64,000 bases of DNA from assembly GCA_948567375.1 (NCBI GenBank), contig OX419757.1, positions 41,230,001-41,294,000 on the forward strand, read 5' to 3'. The notes beneath the pieces were generated by a model. It did no database searches and was not told the DNA's origin. It saw only the letters and a list, made by a program, of their open reading frames with translations. Within the stretch, counting starts at the first letter, position 1, and each line of letters starts with the position of its first letter. Position numbers and translations under genes: made by a program. The DNA comes from Lunularia cruciata (lineage: Eukaryota; Streptophyta; Marchantiopsida; Lunulariales; Lunulariaceae). This document shows, piece after piece, positions 10,240 through 22,617 of this stretch.

Positions 10240-13200
10240 TCCAATTCCCAAAACCTAAGGATTTTGAAGGTAAGAATCGCTCGGATGTAGTGGATAAATT
10301 TGTGTCTGATTGTGAATGTTATCTCAAAGCTACCAATCTTCAGGATGAAAAAAAATAGATTCTTTTAGCTTCTAACCAAGTGGATGGAGTAGCAAAGCTA
10401 TGGTGGTGATTCCGAGTGGAGCAAGCTGAATGGCAAATTGTTGCACCAATCTTGACATGGTAGAATTCAAGAATGCAATGATTGGTTGATTCCAAGCTCT
10501 AAATGCCACGTGAGCTGCACAAGATAGGTTAGTAGAGTTGAAGCAGATTAGCTCTATAAGAAGTTACATCATGTAAATTCTAGATATATTAGAAGGTGAA
10601 GCTTTGGATCAATTTGTGATGGGCTTGAAGTCATGAACCAAATTAGATGTAATTATACAAGAGCCACAACACTTGGAGGAAGCCATGCAATTGGTTGAAC
10701 ACTTTGATTCCTTGGTTGCAACAACTTGGTCTTGACCTTGACCTCCACAAAACCTACCAAGACACTACATAAGGGTGGAGGAGCTGGTACCAACGGAGAT
10801 TGATGCCATTTAACGGAGATCACTTGACACTACAAATAAAGAAAAACTATGAAAAAATGGTAGTTGTTTTTATTATTTTCAAATTTAACATTGCATTGTT
10901 GAATGTCCACTCAAGAATGGGTGACCTCTACAAGTCACCCAGATGGAGTTTGTAGAGCAAAATGATCAAGGAAACAAGGAATTCCAATAGGAGATTTTGA
11001 GCCGCCTATTGGGAACTTGATTAGTTCCAACAAGATCAAAGGCTCAACCTATGTAAGTTTGCTTTGCTTGCAAAGTATAATATATGATCATGGTTGTAGG
11101 ATTTTGATAGATTTTGAGAATTCAAAAAATTGCTTGTCCATGCAATTAGCAAAGGAATATCAATCCAGTAATTGGAAGTAGATTGATGATGGTGGATGGC
11201 AAAAAGGGTGATGCATTCCGAACCTTACATCTTGTTACCTTCAAGATCAAGAAAGAGTATTTGGAGTGTATGAGGTTTGTAGTGGCCTCTACACTATGAT
11301 ATCATTCTAAGTCTACCTTGGCTTGAATGTCGTAAGGTTCAATTTGATTGGACCCAATGACAAATTCAAGTACAACACTAAGGTAGGAATTTTTTATTAG
11401 GTTGTCTAGCATCTTTGATTAAGACACCTAAGAATGGTCAATCCCAAGATAGGAATTTTTTCAAGAAAGCAGCCATAGAGCAAACTTCAAATGAGGCACA
11501 AGATGGGAAGTTTGTCAAGAAAGCAACCACAAGCACAATTTGAAGGGAGATAAGTCCCTAAGTGAGAATTTTGTCATTGAAGCAACTATAGAGCAAGCTT
11601 TGGAGAAGATAAGTCTATTTTTGCAAGTGAATCAAGCTGATTGCACAAGGAGAATCAAAGGAGAGTCAAGAGCCTCATCAAGCAATGGTTGATCAAATGG
11701 TTCAGGATTTTTTGGATGATCTGCCAAAGGGATTAGCATCCAACTGTGGTATGCCCTTCAAGATTGTGGTATGGCCGAGGAGTACTCCAATGAGTAGACC
11801 AATCTTTTGGCTCTCACCAAAGGCATTGAGGAGTTGCAACAAACACTTACATAGTTGTTGGAGAAAGATTTCATACAACATAACATCTACTTGGGGAGCA
11901 TTGGTACTATTTGTTCTAAAGAAGGATGGAGGACTTTATTTTTGTATTGGACTCAATAAACAAACAATGAACAATGCATATCCCTTGCCTTGAATTGATG
12001 ACTTGCTTGATCAATTGATTGGAGCACAATACTTCTCCAAGTTGGATCTTCACAATGACTATTGGCAAATCCCCATTAATAAGGTAGATGTGCAAAAGAT
12101 TACCTTTTGCACAAGGTATGGGTATTTTGAATGGAAAGTTCTACCTTTTGGGCTCATTAATGCTCCATTAATCTTCAGATGCAAATGCATTGGATGTTGG
12201 ATGGACTATTGGATTGGTACATAGTGGTGTTCTTGGACAACTTTTTTATCTATACTAAGATGCAAAACATGCAAATCATGTGCAAGAAGTCCTAAGATGA
12301 CTACAACAATAGAAGCTTTATAGCAAGAAGTCATAGTGTGCCTTTTGGTAAAAGGAAATTACCTTCTTAGATCACAAGATCTCCTCAAAGGAGATCAAGA
12401 TAGAAGAGGAGAAAATAAATTCCATCATTGATTAGCCTACTCTGAAGGATGCTACAAAAGTATGGGCATTTAATGGATTGGCTAATTTTTACCAACGGTT
12501 CATCTACTCTCATGTGGCCGCACCATTGACTGATCTCTTAGAGAAGAACTTGAGCTTTTAGTGGACCAACAAGCACAAAGAAGCATTCCAAAAGCTAAAA
12601 CATATGGTGTATTCAAGACCCATTCTTCAACCATATAATCCTCAACTACCTCATGTGGTTGATTTTGATGCTTCTAACTTTGCAATTGGAGCCGTGTTGC
12701 AATAGAAATTCCGAGATGGTTTACATCCCATTGCCTTTGTGTCTCACCAACTAAATATAGCAAAAAGGAAGTACTCTACTCAAGATAGAGAACAACAAGC
12801 TATGGTATATGCAACCGAGGTATGGATGCATTATCTCTTGGGGAAACAAGTGATCATGCAAACTGATCACAAACCTTAGTTGTAGACATTACACTTGGAA
12901 CATATGAAGAGTCAATATCATTGATGGGAGTAACAACTACAATTGTTTGACATCAAACTTAAGTACAAACTTGATTGATTCTATGTTATCCCTGATGCTC
13001 TATCATGACGACCTGATTTGAAGTCTTTTCCTCTCATCACAATGGCAATTATGATGGTATCAATTCACTCCAAAGTCCAAATCAAGTTTACGACCACTTT
13101 ACAACAAGATTTTTTCTTTTAGATGGTACAAGGTCATCTTGCAACACGTGACAAGGAGTAAAACACCTTCTCCTTCAAGGAAGGCCTTTTATTCTATGAG

Positions 13201-14525
13201 AACCGGGTTTATGTTCCAACCAAGGGTGACCTCCAACTTGTGCGCCTCCAAGAAGCCCATGACTTACCATTTGCTAGTCACATGGGTGTGGACAAGACCT
13301 TGGGTACTCTCCCATGCCAATGGTGGTAGCCCAACCTAACAAAAGATGTTCAAGAGTTTGATATAAGAGAGCTGCCAATGCAACAAGGCCAACACTAGAA
13401 ACCAAGTGGACTCCTTCAACCACTCTCCATTCCATTTGCTTGATGGGAACACGTGAGCTTAGATCTCATCACATCCTTGCCCAAGATGAAGCAAGGTCAC
13501 ATAATAATTGTGGTTTTTGTAGATAAGCTTAATAAGTAAATCCATTGGCACCAACCTTTGATATTGTGGATGCTCCAACATTGGTGCAAATCTACTTAGA
13601 CACCATCTTCAAGCATCATGGGATACATCATGTACTCATCTTTGATTGTGATCCTTAATTCCTTGGAAAATTTTAGCAAGCACTCTTCTAGATACTCAAC
13701 ACCAAGCTTGCTTTGTCCAAGGCCTATCATCCTCATATTGATGGGCAAATTAAACATGCAAATTGCACCTTGGAGGTTATGCTTTGTGCTTTTGTCAACA
13801 TCCACCATACCAATTGAGATGAATGTCTTGCAGTTATGAAGTTTACATACAATAATTCCAAACATGAAAGCACCAAATTTTCTCCTTTCTTCTTCAATTT
13901 TGGCCAAGATCCACTTGTTCTAGATTCCCTTCTTGCTCCTCCCCCCTCTCATGCTCCTCATATGTCCACCTTCTTGACCACCATATCTCAATCTCTCCAA
14001 CAAGCCAAATCTCATCTCCTTGTTGCTTAGAATCATCAAAAACAATATGTAGATCACCATTGTTGTGATCTCACCTTTCAAGTTGGTGATAAGGTCATGC
14101 TTTCCTCTAGTAATCTGCCCCTTTCACTTGATTCCCAAGTTTTTAAACTTACCTCTAATTGGATAAGATTCTTTGATATCACTTAAATCATCTCTCCTAG
14201 TGCTTATCAACTTGCATTGCCTTGTCATATGCGCATCCACCCTATCTTTCACATTTCCAAGTTGAGACCCTTTGTTCCTAATCCATTTTCTTTTTCCTCT
14301 CATGTCCAACCTCCTCCTCTTCTTCCTCTTGTCCCTATCAATGATCATGAGGAATACAAAGTTGATCATATCCTTATGCATCACCACATTCAACAAGGCC
14401 ACCGACAGCATTGGAGTCCAAGGTCCTTTAGAAAGGGTATCCCCTTCATGATGCTACATGGAACTTCTTTCTCATCTCCAAAATGCACAAATGGCCATCA
14501 AAGAGTTTGAAGCTTCAATGGCCTT
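10240..14525 (+). pseudogene. Decayed gag-pol of family B copy 1
   Basis: Gag remnants occur at 10240-10960, including KLWW and a broken CCHC knuckle near 10870. An aspartic protease remnant lies around 11040-11400. Reverse transcriptase covers 11685-12300, with YFSKLDLHNDYWQIPI and VLPFGLINAP; the catalytic FLDD reads FLDN. RNase H is near 12640-12900 (VDFDASNFAIGAV). Integrase runs from about 13230 to 14030, with HMGVDKTLGTL, SLDLITSLPK and, near 13836, YNNSKHESTKFSPFF. A chromodomain is at about 14320-14510 (DHEEYKVDHIL), of the type that in chromoviruses binds modified histone tails and steers integration. Many stops and frameshifts occur throughout. Confidence 0.88.
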
Positions 14526-14556
14526 AAGGACGTCACCAACTAGTGGTGATGGAATA

Positions 14557-14896
14557 TGTAACAATATGGAGTTTAGCGATGAAGTTAGTTAGGGCTAATG
14601 AAATAACAAATAGACCAAATTATTTTAAAATATTCCAAAATTATCTAGGAAGCTTCTGGCTAGCTTAGCTTGCACCCCCAAGTAGGTAGCTTCTAGAAGC
14701 TTCCAACAAGCTTAGCTTGCTTGCCAAGTAGATGGTTTCTAGAAGGAACTTCTTGAGAAGCTTCTTAAGAGCCTTGTATGCTCCTTATAAATACCAAAGC
14801 CAAAATTCATGCTAGGCATTTGGAGTTTTCCATACTCAAGTGTCTCAATATGATCTTCTATTCTCCTATTTTTTTCCTTGGTCTTGATCTTTTACA
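14557..14896 (+). repeat. 3' LTR of family B copy 1
   Basis: It starts TGTAACAATATGG and ends TTTTACA, and is preceded by a purine-rich GTGGTGATGGAATA tract. It differs from the 5' LTR at many positions, so the insertion is old. It contains a TATAAATA box at 14786-14793. Confidence 0.9.
14691..14703 (+). promoter_or_regulatory. Perfect three-unit heat-shock element in LTR
   Basis: TTCTAGAAGCTTC has three inverted heat-shock units at exact 5-bp spacing. It is about 85 bp upstream of the LTR TATA box. Confidence 0.6.
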
Positions 14897-16297
14897 CCAT
14901 GCTAGGTTTTATATTTCCCTCTTTAGTAGATAATACACACATTGTGGGCCCTATAGATGAGATTAGGTAGACATTTGATCACTTGACTATCAAGCTACAT
15001 CTTTAGGCTGGAAATTCAAGGTATCAAAGTGCAAAGCATAGTGCCCTTTAGGTATCTGACCCCACCTTGAGCTTCTAGAGAGGTGTATCACATCTACAAA
15101 TAGACCACCTATTCTTGGAATGCTAGTAGGATTTGAGGATTTTTTCACATTCTTTTTAGATATTGTCCTTGTAGAGGATATTCTCCATGTGTATGACCTT
15201 CCTCTGCTAGGGGATCCGCATGTAGCATTTAGTATACTCTCCTCTAGTATTGCACATCTACCAACTTACCTTCTCTGCATTATCCCCCCTTCCTTGACTT
15301 TCCTATCATGTCTGAGAGCTTTGATAGGATGATTATGGGATTCTTTGGTGATATAATTGGACTAGGGACATTTGAGTGTGTGATGGTGGGATTTTGCATG
15401 TAAACAAATATCTCTACCAATCTTGTATGGAGGGGTAGGCCTATTATCTATGGAGGAGATGGCACCTATAGTGTTTTTGGGTAGCTGGGGTCTCTTGGCA
15501 TTCCTACTTTCCTCCCATTTTATGCTTGCTGATAGGCCAATTTTGGAGACATGTGTGACCAAGGTGGAGGAGGGATCCTTTTCTTTCTAGGTGTTATTAC
15601 AGTAGAAAAGAGATGGTTTATCTCCACGGGCATGAGAGGACTATCCTTTGCTTCATTATTGTCAGATTGGACCAAAGGTTTGCAATCTTCCTTAATGGAG
15701 CAGTAGTATCAACATATGCTACATTCTCTCTTAGTTGACTCATCCATTCCTTAGGCCACTAGAGCACATCTTTGTTCTTGTTCTGGCAAGGATGCAAGCT
15801 TGTGAATCCTAGCTCAACCATGCATTAGGGCATTCTAACTTGCACCAACCACTTTCTCTATTATGATGAAGTTTTGCCTAGGTTTGGTCCATTCATTTGC
15901 ATCATTGCTACTCGCTTCATGAGTGTGGTTCTACACTAGATGTAGTAGCGGTCCATATGACATGGTGTCTTATGGTGTATAGAGGATAGCTATCCATGAT
16001 GCTATTAGGGATATAATGTTTGCTATGGCACAAGAGAATGGATGTCTTGCTTGGAGAGAGTGTTCATTTTCTTTTTAGACAACATGTGTTAGAGTAGACT
16101 TAAATTGCGCTAACATTGGTCCAATATGACCAGGTGATAATGGCAAATGTTGTGGTTATAAACCCTATATGTGATGCAATTTTGGAGGGAGTGATTACTC
16201 ATCCTTCTAGATGGGTAGCAAGTGGAGCATCATCATGCAAGGTCTCTAAGTATAGAGGTATGCAATGAGGTCACCTCTTTGTTCCTCTAGCCTTGGA
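14897..16297 (+). pseudogene. LINE-like reverse transcriptase pseudogene, piece 2 of 4 (catalytic and C-terminal part)
   Basis: Reading resumes right after copy 1 with FPSLVDNTHIVGP, corresponding to the ADD-type catalytic core (here VDN, so catalytically dead). The frame at 15120-15332 contains DPHVAFSILSSSIAHLPTYL and IIPPSLTFLSCLRAL, a thumb or post-RT region. Near 15970-16080 come AIHDAIRDIMFAMAQENG and WRE. From 16140 a segment with NPICDAILEG, GASSCKVSKYRG and FVPLAL runs up to the junction with copy 2. Several stops are present. The order and spacing match one long non-LTR RT protein. The strand and order agree with piece 1, which shows that copy 1 is an insertion. Confidence 0.65.
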
Positions 16298-16746
16298 TGT
16301 AAAATACCAAAGAGAGAAATAAAACAATGGAAAGTGAAAGATTCTATTGGGACTCTTGAATGAGAGAAACTCCCAATGCCTAGCATGAGCTTAGGCTTTG
16401 GTAGTTATAGAGAGCATACAAGGCTATTGAGAAGCTTCCTTGAGCCACTTTCTTGGAGTACAAGCCAAGTTAACCAAGAAACTTCTTTTTAGAAACCTCC
16501 TACTTGGCGTGTAAGCTAAGCTAGTTGGAAGCTTTTTAGAAACTACCTACCTGGGATGCAAGCTAAGCTAGTTAGAAAGCTTCTCAACAAGCTTCCTCTT
16601 AGAAGTCACCACATTCATGCACTTTACTCAATACTTGGAAGGTACCAAGTAGCTTCTTATATACTTTTAGAGTATTCTAGTTTAATTTGGCTTATTTGCT
16701 ACTCCATTAGCCTTGATTAACTTGCTGGTAACTCCATATTGTTACA
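16298..16746 (-). repeat. 3' LTR of family B copy 2
   Basis: In + orientation it starts TGTAAAATACC and ends ATATTGTTACA. It has several degenerate GAAGCTT-type motifs, but I see no perfect three-unit heat-shock element. Confidence 0.9.
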
Positions 16747-16749
16747 TAT

Positions 16750-17374
16750 TCCTCCATTGCTAGTTGGTGATGTCTTCATCACCATTGAAGCTTCAAACTC
16801 TTGGATGGCCATTTGTGCATTCTAAAGATGAGAAAGAGGCTTCCAAGTTGCATCATGAAAAGGATACCCTTTACATAGGACTTTGTACCTTGTATGTTGT
16901 TGATGGTCTTGTTGAAGCCTCGTTGAATGTGGCAATGCGTAAGGATACAATCAACTTCGTACTCCTCATGATCATTGATATAGATGGGAAGAGGAGGTTG
17001 GACACAAGAGGAAAAAGAAGATGGATGAGGAACAAAAGGTTTCAACTTAGAAATATGAAAGATAGAGTGGATGTCCATATGACAATGCAAGGCAAGTCGA
17101 TAAGCAACAAGAGAATGATTTGGGTGACATCAAAGGGCCTTATCCAATTAGGAGCAATTTTATGGACTTAGGTATCCAGTGGGAGGGGTAGGTTACTAGA
17201 GGAGAGCATGGCCTTATCACCAACTTGAAAGGTGAGATCATGACGATGGTGGTCTGCATATTTTTTTTGATGATTTTAAGCAACAAGTAGATGAGGTTTG
17301 GCTTTTAGATGGATTGGTATATGGTGATCAAGAAGGTGGAAGTATGAGGGACATGAGATGGAGGAGGAGCAAGA
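16750..17374 (-). pseudogene. Integrase C-terminus and chromodomain of family B copy 2
   Basis: Reading on the minus strand gives APPPSHVPHTSTFLITI (the linker before the integrase C-terminal domain), HISKLKPFVP and NDHEEYEVDCIL (start of the chromodomain). Homology to the other copies stops near 17374, where family A pol begins. About 175 bp of family B present in copy 5 (about 55998-56172) is missing between this edge and 26368. Confidence 0.8.
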
Positions 17375-20300
17375 ATTGGTCTCAAAGGCCATTGAGAAGT
17401 AGCCATCGGCTTCCCCGTTCTCTGACACACATCACAGCTTCGGATATGAGCATGTACATCTTTGTACATTGTAGGCCACCAATACCCTGCCAAAAGAATT
17501 TTCTTTACAGTATTCTTCAGAGCATAGTGTCCTCCCGATGCCTCAGAGTGTAAAGATTCAATTACTCCTCCTACTTCGTATGACTCCAAGCATCACCAAA
17601 GTACTTTGTCTTTGCCCATCTTAGATAAAATGATGTGTTTAAGCTGGTACGGCCCCATTTTCCTGAGAAAGACTGCCCGCTGTTTTGGGTCCATCCCCTC
17701 AGGACAATGGAGAGTATTCAGATAATTATATTCATCTGCATACCTAGTACTTCTCATTGCTGATAAGTGATACAACTCTTCGTCAGGGAACCGATTGTCA
17801 ATTTCCCACTCCTGGTCTTGAGTTTCTAACCTAGATAGGAAGTCCGCATTCAAATGCGAAGCTCCCTTCCTCACTTGTACAGTATACGTGAACTCTTGTA
17901 ATAACAAGATCCATCTTGCAATTCGTCCCGATAAATCTGCCTTCTTGACCAGATGTTGCAATGCATAATGGTCAACATAGAGACAAACTCATACCCCAAC
18001 AAATAATGACGAAATTTCTTGCAGGCATACACCATTCCGAGTGCTTCTCTTTCAGTCGTCAAATAGTTCTTTTCAGAAACTGAAAGTTGTCGGCTGGCAT
18101 AATACACCGGGTAGTCCTTCTTCTTCTTGTCCTTCTGACTTAAGACAACCCCGATGGCCATGGACGAAGTGTCCACATACACATGAAAAGGGACATCCCA
18201 ATTTGGGGCCCTCATGACTGGTGCTTCAACCAGTTTCTTCTTCAACACCTAGAAAGCTTCTTCTTGATGTGCTTCCCACAGATAGTCTTCGGATTTCTTC
18301 AGAAGCTTTGTAAGTGGTGCAGCAAGCACTACATAGTTTGACACAAAGCGTTTGTAATATCCAACATGTCCCAAGAAGGCTCTCAGCTCCCGGATGTTCT
18401 TCGGGGATTCCAAAGCTGCGATTATCTTAAAGTATTCTCAACATCAACTTCAATACCTTAGCTTGACACCTGATGCCCCAGAAGAATTCCCTCCTTCATT
18501 GCAAAGAAGCATTTCTCCGGGTGTAATGACAAGCCGGCAAAACGACACCTTTCAAACGTTTGGCAAAGGTAATCTAAATGTACATCTCTTTGCCCAAACA
18601 CACAAAGGTCATCAATAAAAACTTCCACAAATTTGCGCAAGAAATCCTTGAAGATCAAATTCATCATCCGCTGGAAAGTAGCGGGAGCATTACACAACCC
18701 AAAGGGCATTTGATTGTAAGCAAAAGTGCCCCAATCGGTCATGAATGTAGTTTTATCCTTGTCTTCTTCTCAAATGGATACTTGATTGTACCCTGAAAAT
18801 CCATCGAGAAAACTATAACAAGGATGCCCAGCTACCTGATCTAAAATTGTATCGGTAAAAGGCAAGGGATGATGATCTTTCCTTGTAACTGCGTTCAATT
18901 TTCGGAAGTCTTGGCACACTCGGATCTTCCCTGTTTTCTTCTTCGGGACAATGACAATGGGGGAGACCCATTGACAATGGGGGAGACCCATTCACTGCTT
19001 AAGACAGGGAGATGATTCCGGCCCCTAAGTACTTGTCGATTTCATCTTTCACCAAAAGCAAGTACTTCGGGTTCAGGCGGTATTGTCGCTGCCGAACCGG
19101 AATTGCACCTTCAACCAAATCAATCCGGTGTTCTCCAAATTCTCGTGGAATACCCGACATTTGATCAATTGACCAGGCGAATACATCCTGGAACTCTATA
19201 AACAGGGCAGTGTATCCTGCCAACTCCTCCGAAGTAACTGTCTTCAAGATCTTTAAAATTTTTCCTTCAGTTAGTAACACCTCTTGACAGTCATCGGGGT
19301 TGATGACTCCTTCAACGTGGCTTACTCGGCTTAACCCGAGGCGAGCGGCCATCAAACCCCCTTCCTCCAAGTCAGGTTCACCCAATGTGAGGTCATATGG
19401 ATCTTCATCGTCAACCTCTACCTCGTAGCATTCCAAGTAATTAACTTGGACTTCGTCTTTGGATTTGTCTGAAGACAAAGACGATGAGTCTTCGGATTCG
19501 TCCTCCTCTTCTGACAAACTTGTTTCCCCAAGATGGGGAACCTTCGTCCAACTCACAGTCACCAGCTTCTGATCTTCGGACGAAATGTCCTTGAATCTTA
19601 ACTTCTGCTGATGCCAATCCACTACAACTTGGGCACTATACAACCAAGGTCTGCCGATCAACAGAGGGTAACCAGTTTTTGTCACTGGCTGCAACACGAT
19701 GTAATTCAACTTGAAGGGTACCCCTCCAATGATCATGGTAATGTTTGACAGCATGCCCAAGTGCCGTCTCCTGGTTTGGTCTGCAAACTTCAAAACTCGG
19801 GATGTTGGTTCAAACGTATGATACCCGAGTCGATTCACAGTATCTTCGGTCATGACATTCACACCGGACCTAGAGTCAATGGGTATCCATGTGATCATGC
19901 ACCCTTCAACCTCCGCGTCTACCTCGGGAGATCCCAAATCTTCTTGTTCAATACAATAAATAGCAGGCAGGTCCTTCTTTGACATCGACCTCACCTTCTT
20001 GAGGGCCAAATTAAGCTATCTTTTGTATAGCTTGTTATCTTCCCACAATTGCTTAAATGTAACATTGGCATTTGTGGTGGCTAGATCGGCTACAATATCA
20101 TATTGGGGAACTCCTCCCAATTTGGCCGTCTTCGTCTTCGGCTTTGGGTCCGAGGACTCTCCATGTTCCCTCTTGACTTCGGGACGCTTCAAAATGATGA
20201 CGGGCTTGCTGATGGCCTTAACCCAAGCTTCCTCGGGTTGGCCCACCTCGGCTTGGATCAGACCCTTTACTTCGGATCGGATGTCCGCCGGAAAAATTGG

Positions 20301-22415
20301 AGACTTTGTCTTCGTCTCTTCTTCCAAACTCGGTTCCCGAGTCCTGAGTAATGCCTCCTTTAATTCTTTTTGCAAGGCTTTAGCTTTAGCTTTTGCAAGG
20401 ATCTTTTCCTCCTTGGCCAAAAGAATGGCTTTTGGGCGCAGTCTCTTCGTCTTTCGGGAAGACAACAAGGTCGTACTCAATTCTTCGGGATCACGCTTCT
20501 TCTTGCTGGAGCGTGTCTCAACTTTCAAAACTTCAAGGTCTGGCCATTCTCCTTCTGAGGCCGGGCTCCCTTCTTGAGGTCTTTCTTCCTCAAGAGTAAT
20601 GCAATTTACATTCGTATCCCCCTTTGGCTGAAGTGCTGCACGCTCAGCGGGGGTCTGTACATATTTTACATGCAGCTTCAGGTTCGGTGGGTGAGGGCAT
20701 TGGTTGCTCGTATGCCCCAATCCTTTACGATTTCCGCACAGGGGAATGTACCCAATTTGCCTTCTTGGCTTGGGACAATTTGGAGACCAATGTCCCATCG
20801 AGCCACAATTATAACAGGCTTCGGGCGCAACATTCTGAGGGCAATTTTGGTTGCTCATTGGTGGTCTTCGTGGAGGAGCATTGGGGTTATACTCTATGGG
20901 TCCAAACCTCGGACCTTGATACGATGTGCTCGGTTGAGGCTATACCTCCTGAGTTTGGTACACCGCCTCTTCGTCCTCGTCTTGGTTCCATCCCGGAACC
21001 CAATCAATTTGCTGCACCGGGAATGCATTACGAGTATTGCATTCTATGTTGGCGTGGCCGGATTTGCCACATGCGGTGCACCACACATTAGATTGTCCAA
21101 ATGCTGGGGCCTTTCTTTGGTCCTTAGCCCCAATCATCTAGATCTTGAAATCTGAAAACTCCTTGATGAGGGCATCCAGCTTCGTATCCGCCTTATGTAC
21201 ACTCTTGGCTGGAGGAGTCACTGGTTTCTTGCCTCCACGTCTTCTGACTCATCTTGGCTTTGATTCTTCTTCGGATTCCGAACAAGAGCTCAAAAACGTA
21301 GAGGATTCGTCCGAAGAAGGGGAGGTGTTGCGCAAAGCTCTCCTTCTGGGCTTCTTGCCTTTCTTCTCCCGATTTCTCCAATTACCGGCAGAGTGAGAGT
21401 GGGCCGCTTCATAATGAGCGACATGTTTGAGTACTTTGTCTAGGGAAGTTACGTTCCTCTCCCTGGCAAAGATTTGTATCTCTGGTGAAAGGCCCCCAAG
21501 GAACCAGGTAATGGCTTGGGCATCAGAGTATCCCACCACCCCCGATTGCTTGGGAACTCGGTTCAGTAGTGCCATGAACCGCTCAGAGTAGTCTCTCAAC
21601 TTCTCCTTCTTGCCCCGGTCCAAATCGTTGAGTGCCGCAAAGACACTCGTATCGTAGTCAACCTCCCGGAATTGTTCCAAGAAGTTGTTTCTCAAGTCTG
21701 CCTAGTCCGATGGTACAAACCCCTTCTGAGTCACATGGGTGTACCAGCTCCGAGCTTTCTTGCAAAGCAGACTTGGGAAAATTCTCAGTCGATCCGCTGA
21801 GTCATGCTCCTTGTTAGCAAAGGAGATGACTTCGAATTCTTTGATGAATTCATCGGGGTCTTCGTCTTGTTCTGTCCCCTTATACTTTTGATAGGCGTGT
21901 CGGGTGACAGGGAGCAAATTCATTGTTCGATGCATTGGGATCGGCTGAGGTAATGTGGAACTTGACGGAACGGAAGGATTGGTTGGAATTGACGCCGTGT
22001 TGTCAGCCCAGGGATTCCAATTTGTCAAATTCAAGGTAGGGTCTTCTTCAACAATTTCTGCTATGAGGGTGTTGACTTCAACCCAAGTGGAAGATTCAAG
22101 ATCAACACCTTTGATGGGTTCTTCAAAATTCCTTCGGGACAATCGAGGAATCATTCGTAGAAGATATTGACACTCATCTTCAGTAAGTGTTCGTGTTGTC
22201 TTTTCTCAAACAAAGGTCTTCAAGGAAACAACTTCCTTTACAGCTCTAGGGGAAGTTGGTGTACTGGGCCGCAATGCATATGTTTGCCCACTTGATTCTT
22301 TCTTCTTCTTGGAAGAAGAGGGAGATGCAAAGTAGCCTTGCCAACCGCCTTCGCGTTTCTTGTGGTCAAGTTCTCGCAGGGCTTCTTGCACTTTGTGAAG
22401 GAGTTGAAACTCCAA
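17375..22415 (-). pseudogene. Family A gag-pol, single reading frame with stops and one frameshift
   Basis: From 22415 to 18999 one frame runs through gag (WYTHVTQKGF, ITWFLGGLSPEIQ), a CCHC knuckle CTACGKSGHANIEC near 21090, a further knuckle CYNCGSMGHWSPNC at 20790-20810, and a protease with DSRSG in place of the usual D-S/T-G. In-frame stops occur near 22206, 21702, 21249, 20940 and 20016. A 20-bp tandem duplication at 18953-18992 shifts the frame just before the RT core (SPIVIVPKKKTGKIRVCQDF). RT keeps VFIDDLCVFG (18458-18742). RNase H follows at 17871-18248 (HVYVDTSSMAIGVVL), then the integrase HHCC zinc finger (GHYALK...CDVCQRTGKP) near 17400-17560. The domains are better preserved than in family B, so this insertion looks younger. 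Confidence 0.88.
18953..18992. repeat. Perfect 20-bp tandem duplication in family A pol
   Basis: GACAATGGGGGAGACCCATT occurs twice head to tail (18953-18972 and 18973-18992). Twenty is not a multiple of three, and the open frame of pol changes exactly here, so this duplication inactivated the polyprotein. Confidence 0.95.
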
Positions 22416-22590
22416 CGCCTCTCACTCAGTTTCGTCAACGATGGATGGGACGTTAAGACATTTGTCTTCTTCACACTGAAGTGCTTGTCTTTGAGCTCTC
22501 TCTTTTGGTTGTTCTCTCAATGCAGACATTCATATTGCGTTGATACCCAGTTTCCAATTTGGCTTTGTATTCTTCCACTTCTGAGATTTG

Positions 22591-22610
22591 TATCCCCGGC
22601 AGCGATGCCA
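22591..22610 (-). promoter_or_regulatory. Primer-binding site of family A
   Basis: On the minus strand TGGCATCGCTGCCGGGGATA begins eight bases after the LTR end. It resembles the TGGCGCCGTTGCCGGGGAT site, complementary to tRNA-Asp, known from plant Tat/Athila-type elements, with a few differences. Its position fixes everything to the right of 22618 as LTR. Confidence 0.65.
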
Positions 22611-22617
22611 AAAATCA

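Larger units (their letters stand above)
9489..14896 (+). mobile_element. Family B Ty3/gypsy chromovirus, copy 1
   Basis: A full-length but dead LTR retrotransposon of 5.4 kb. LTRs are at 9489-9835 and 14557-14896, the primer-binding site at 9837, and the order is gag, protease, reverse transcriptase, RNase H, integrase, chromodomain. The flanking 5-mers are CCATC (9484-9488) and CCATG (14897-14901), a target-site duplication with one change. It inserted into the LINE-like reverse transcriptase pseudogene, whose reading resumes on the other side. Confidence 0.9.

Noticed and set aside
20574-21155. 193-codon + strand frame and neighbours overlapping family A gag
   Set aside because: Antisense of the zinc-knuckle region, with no domain of its own.
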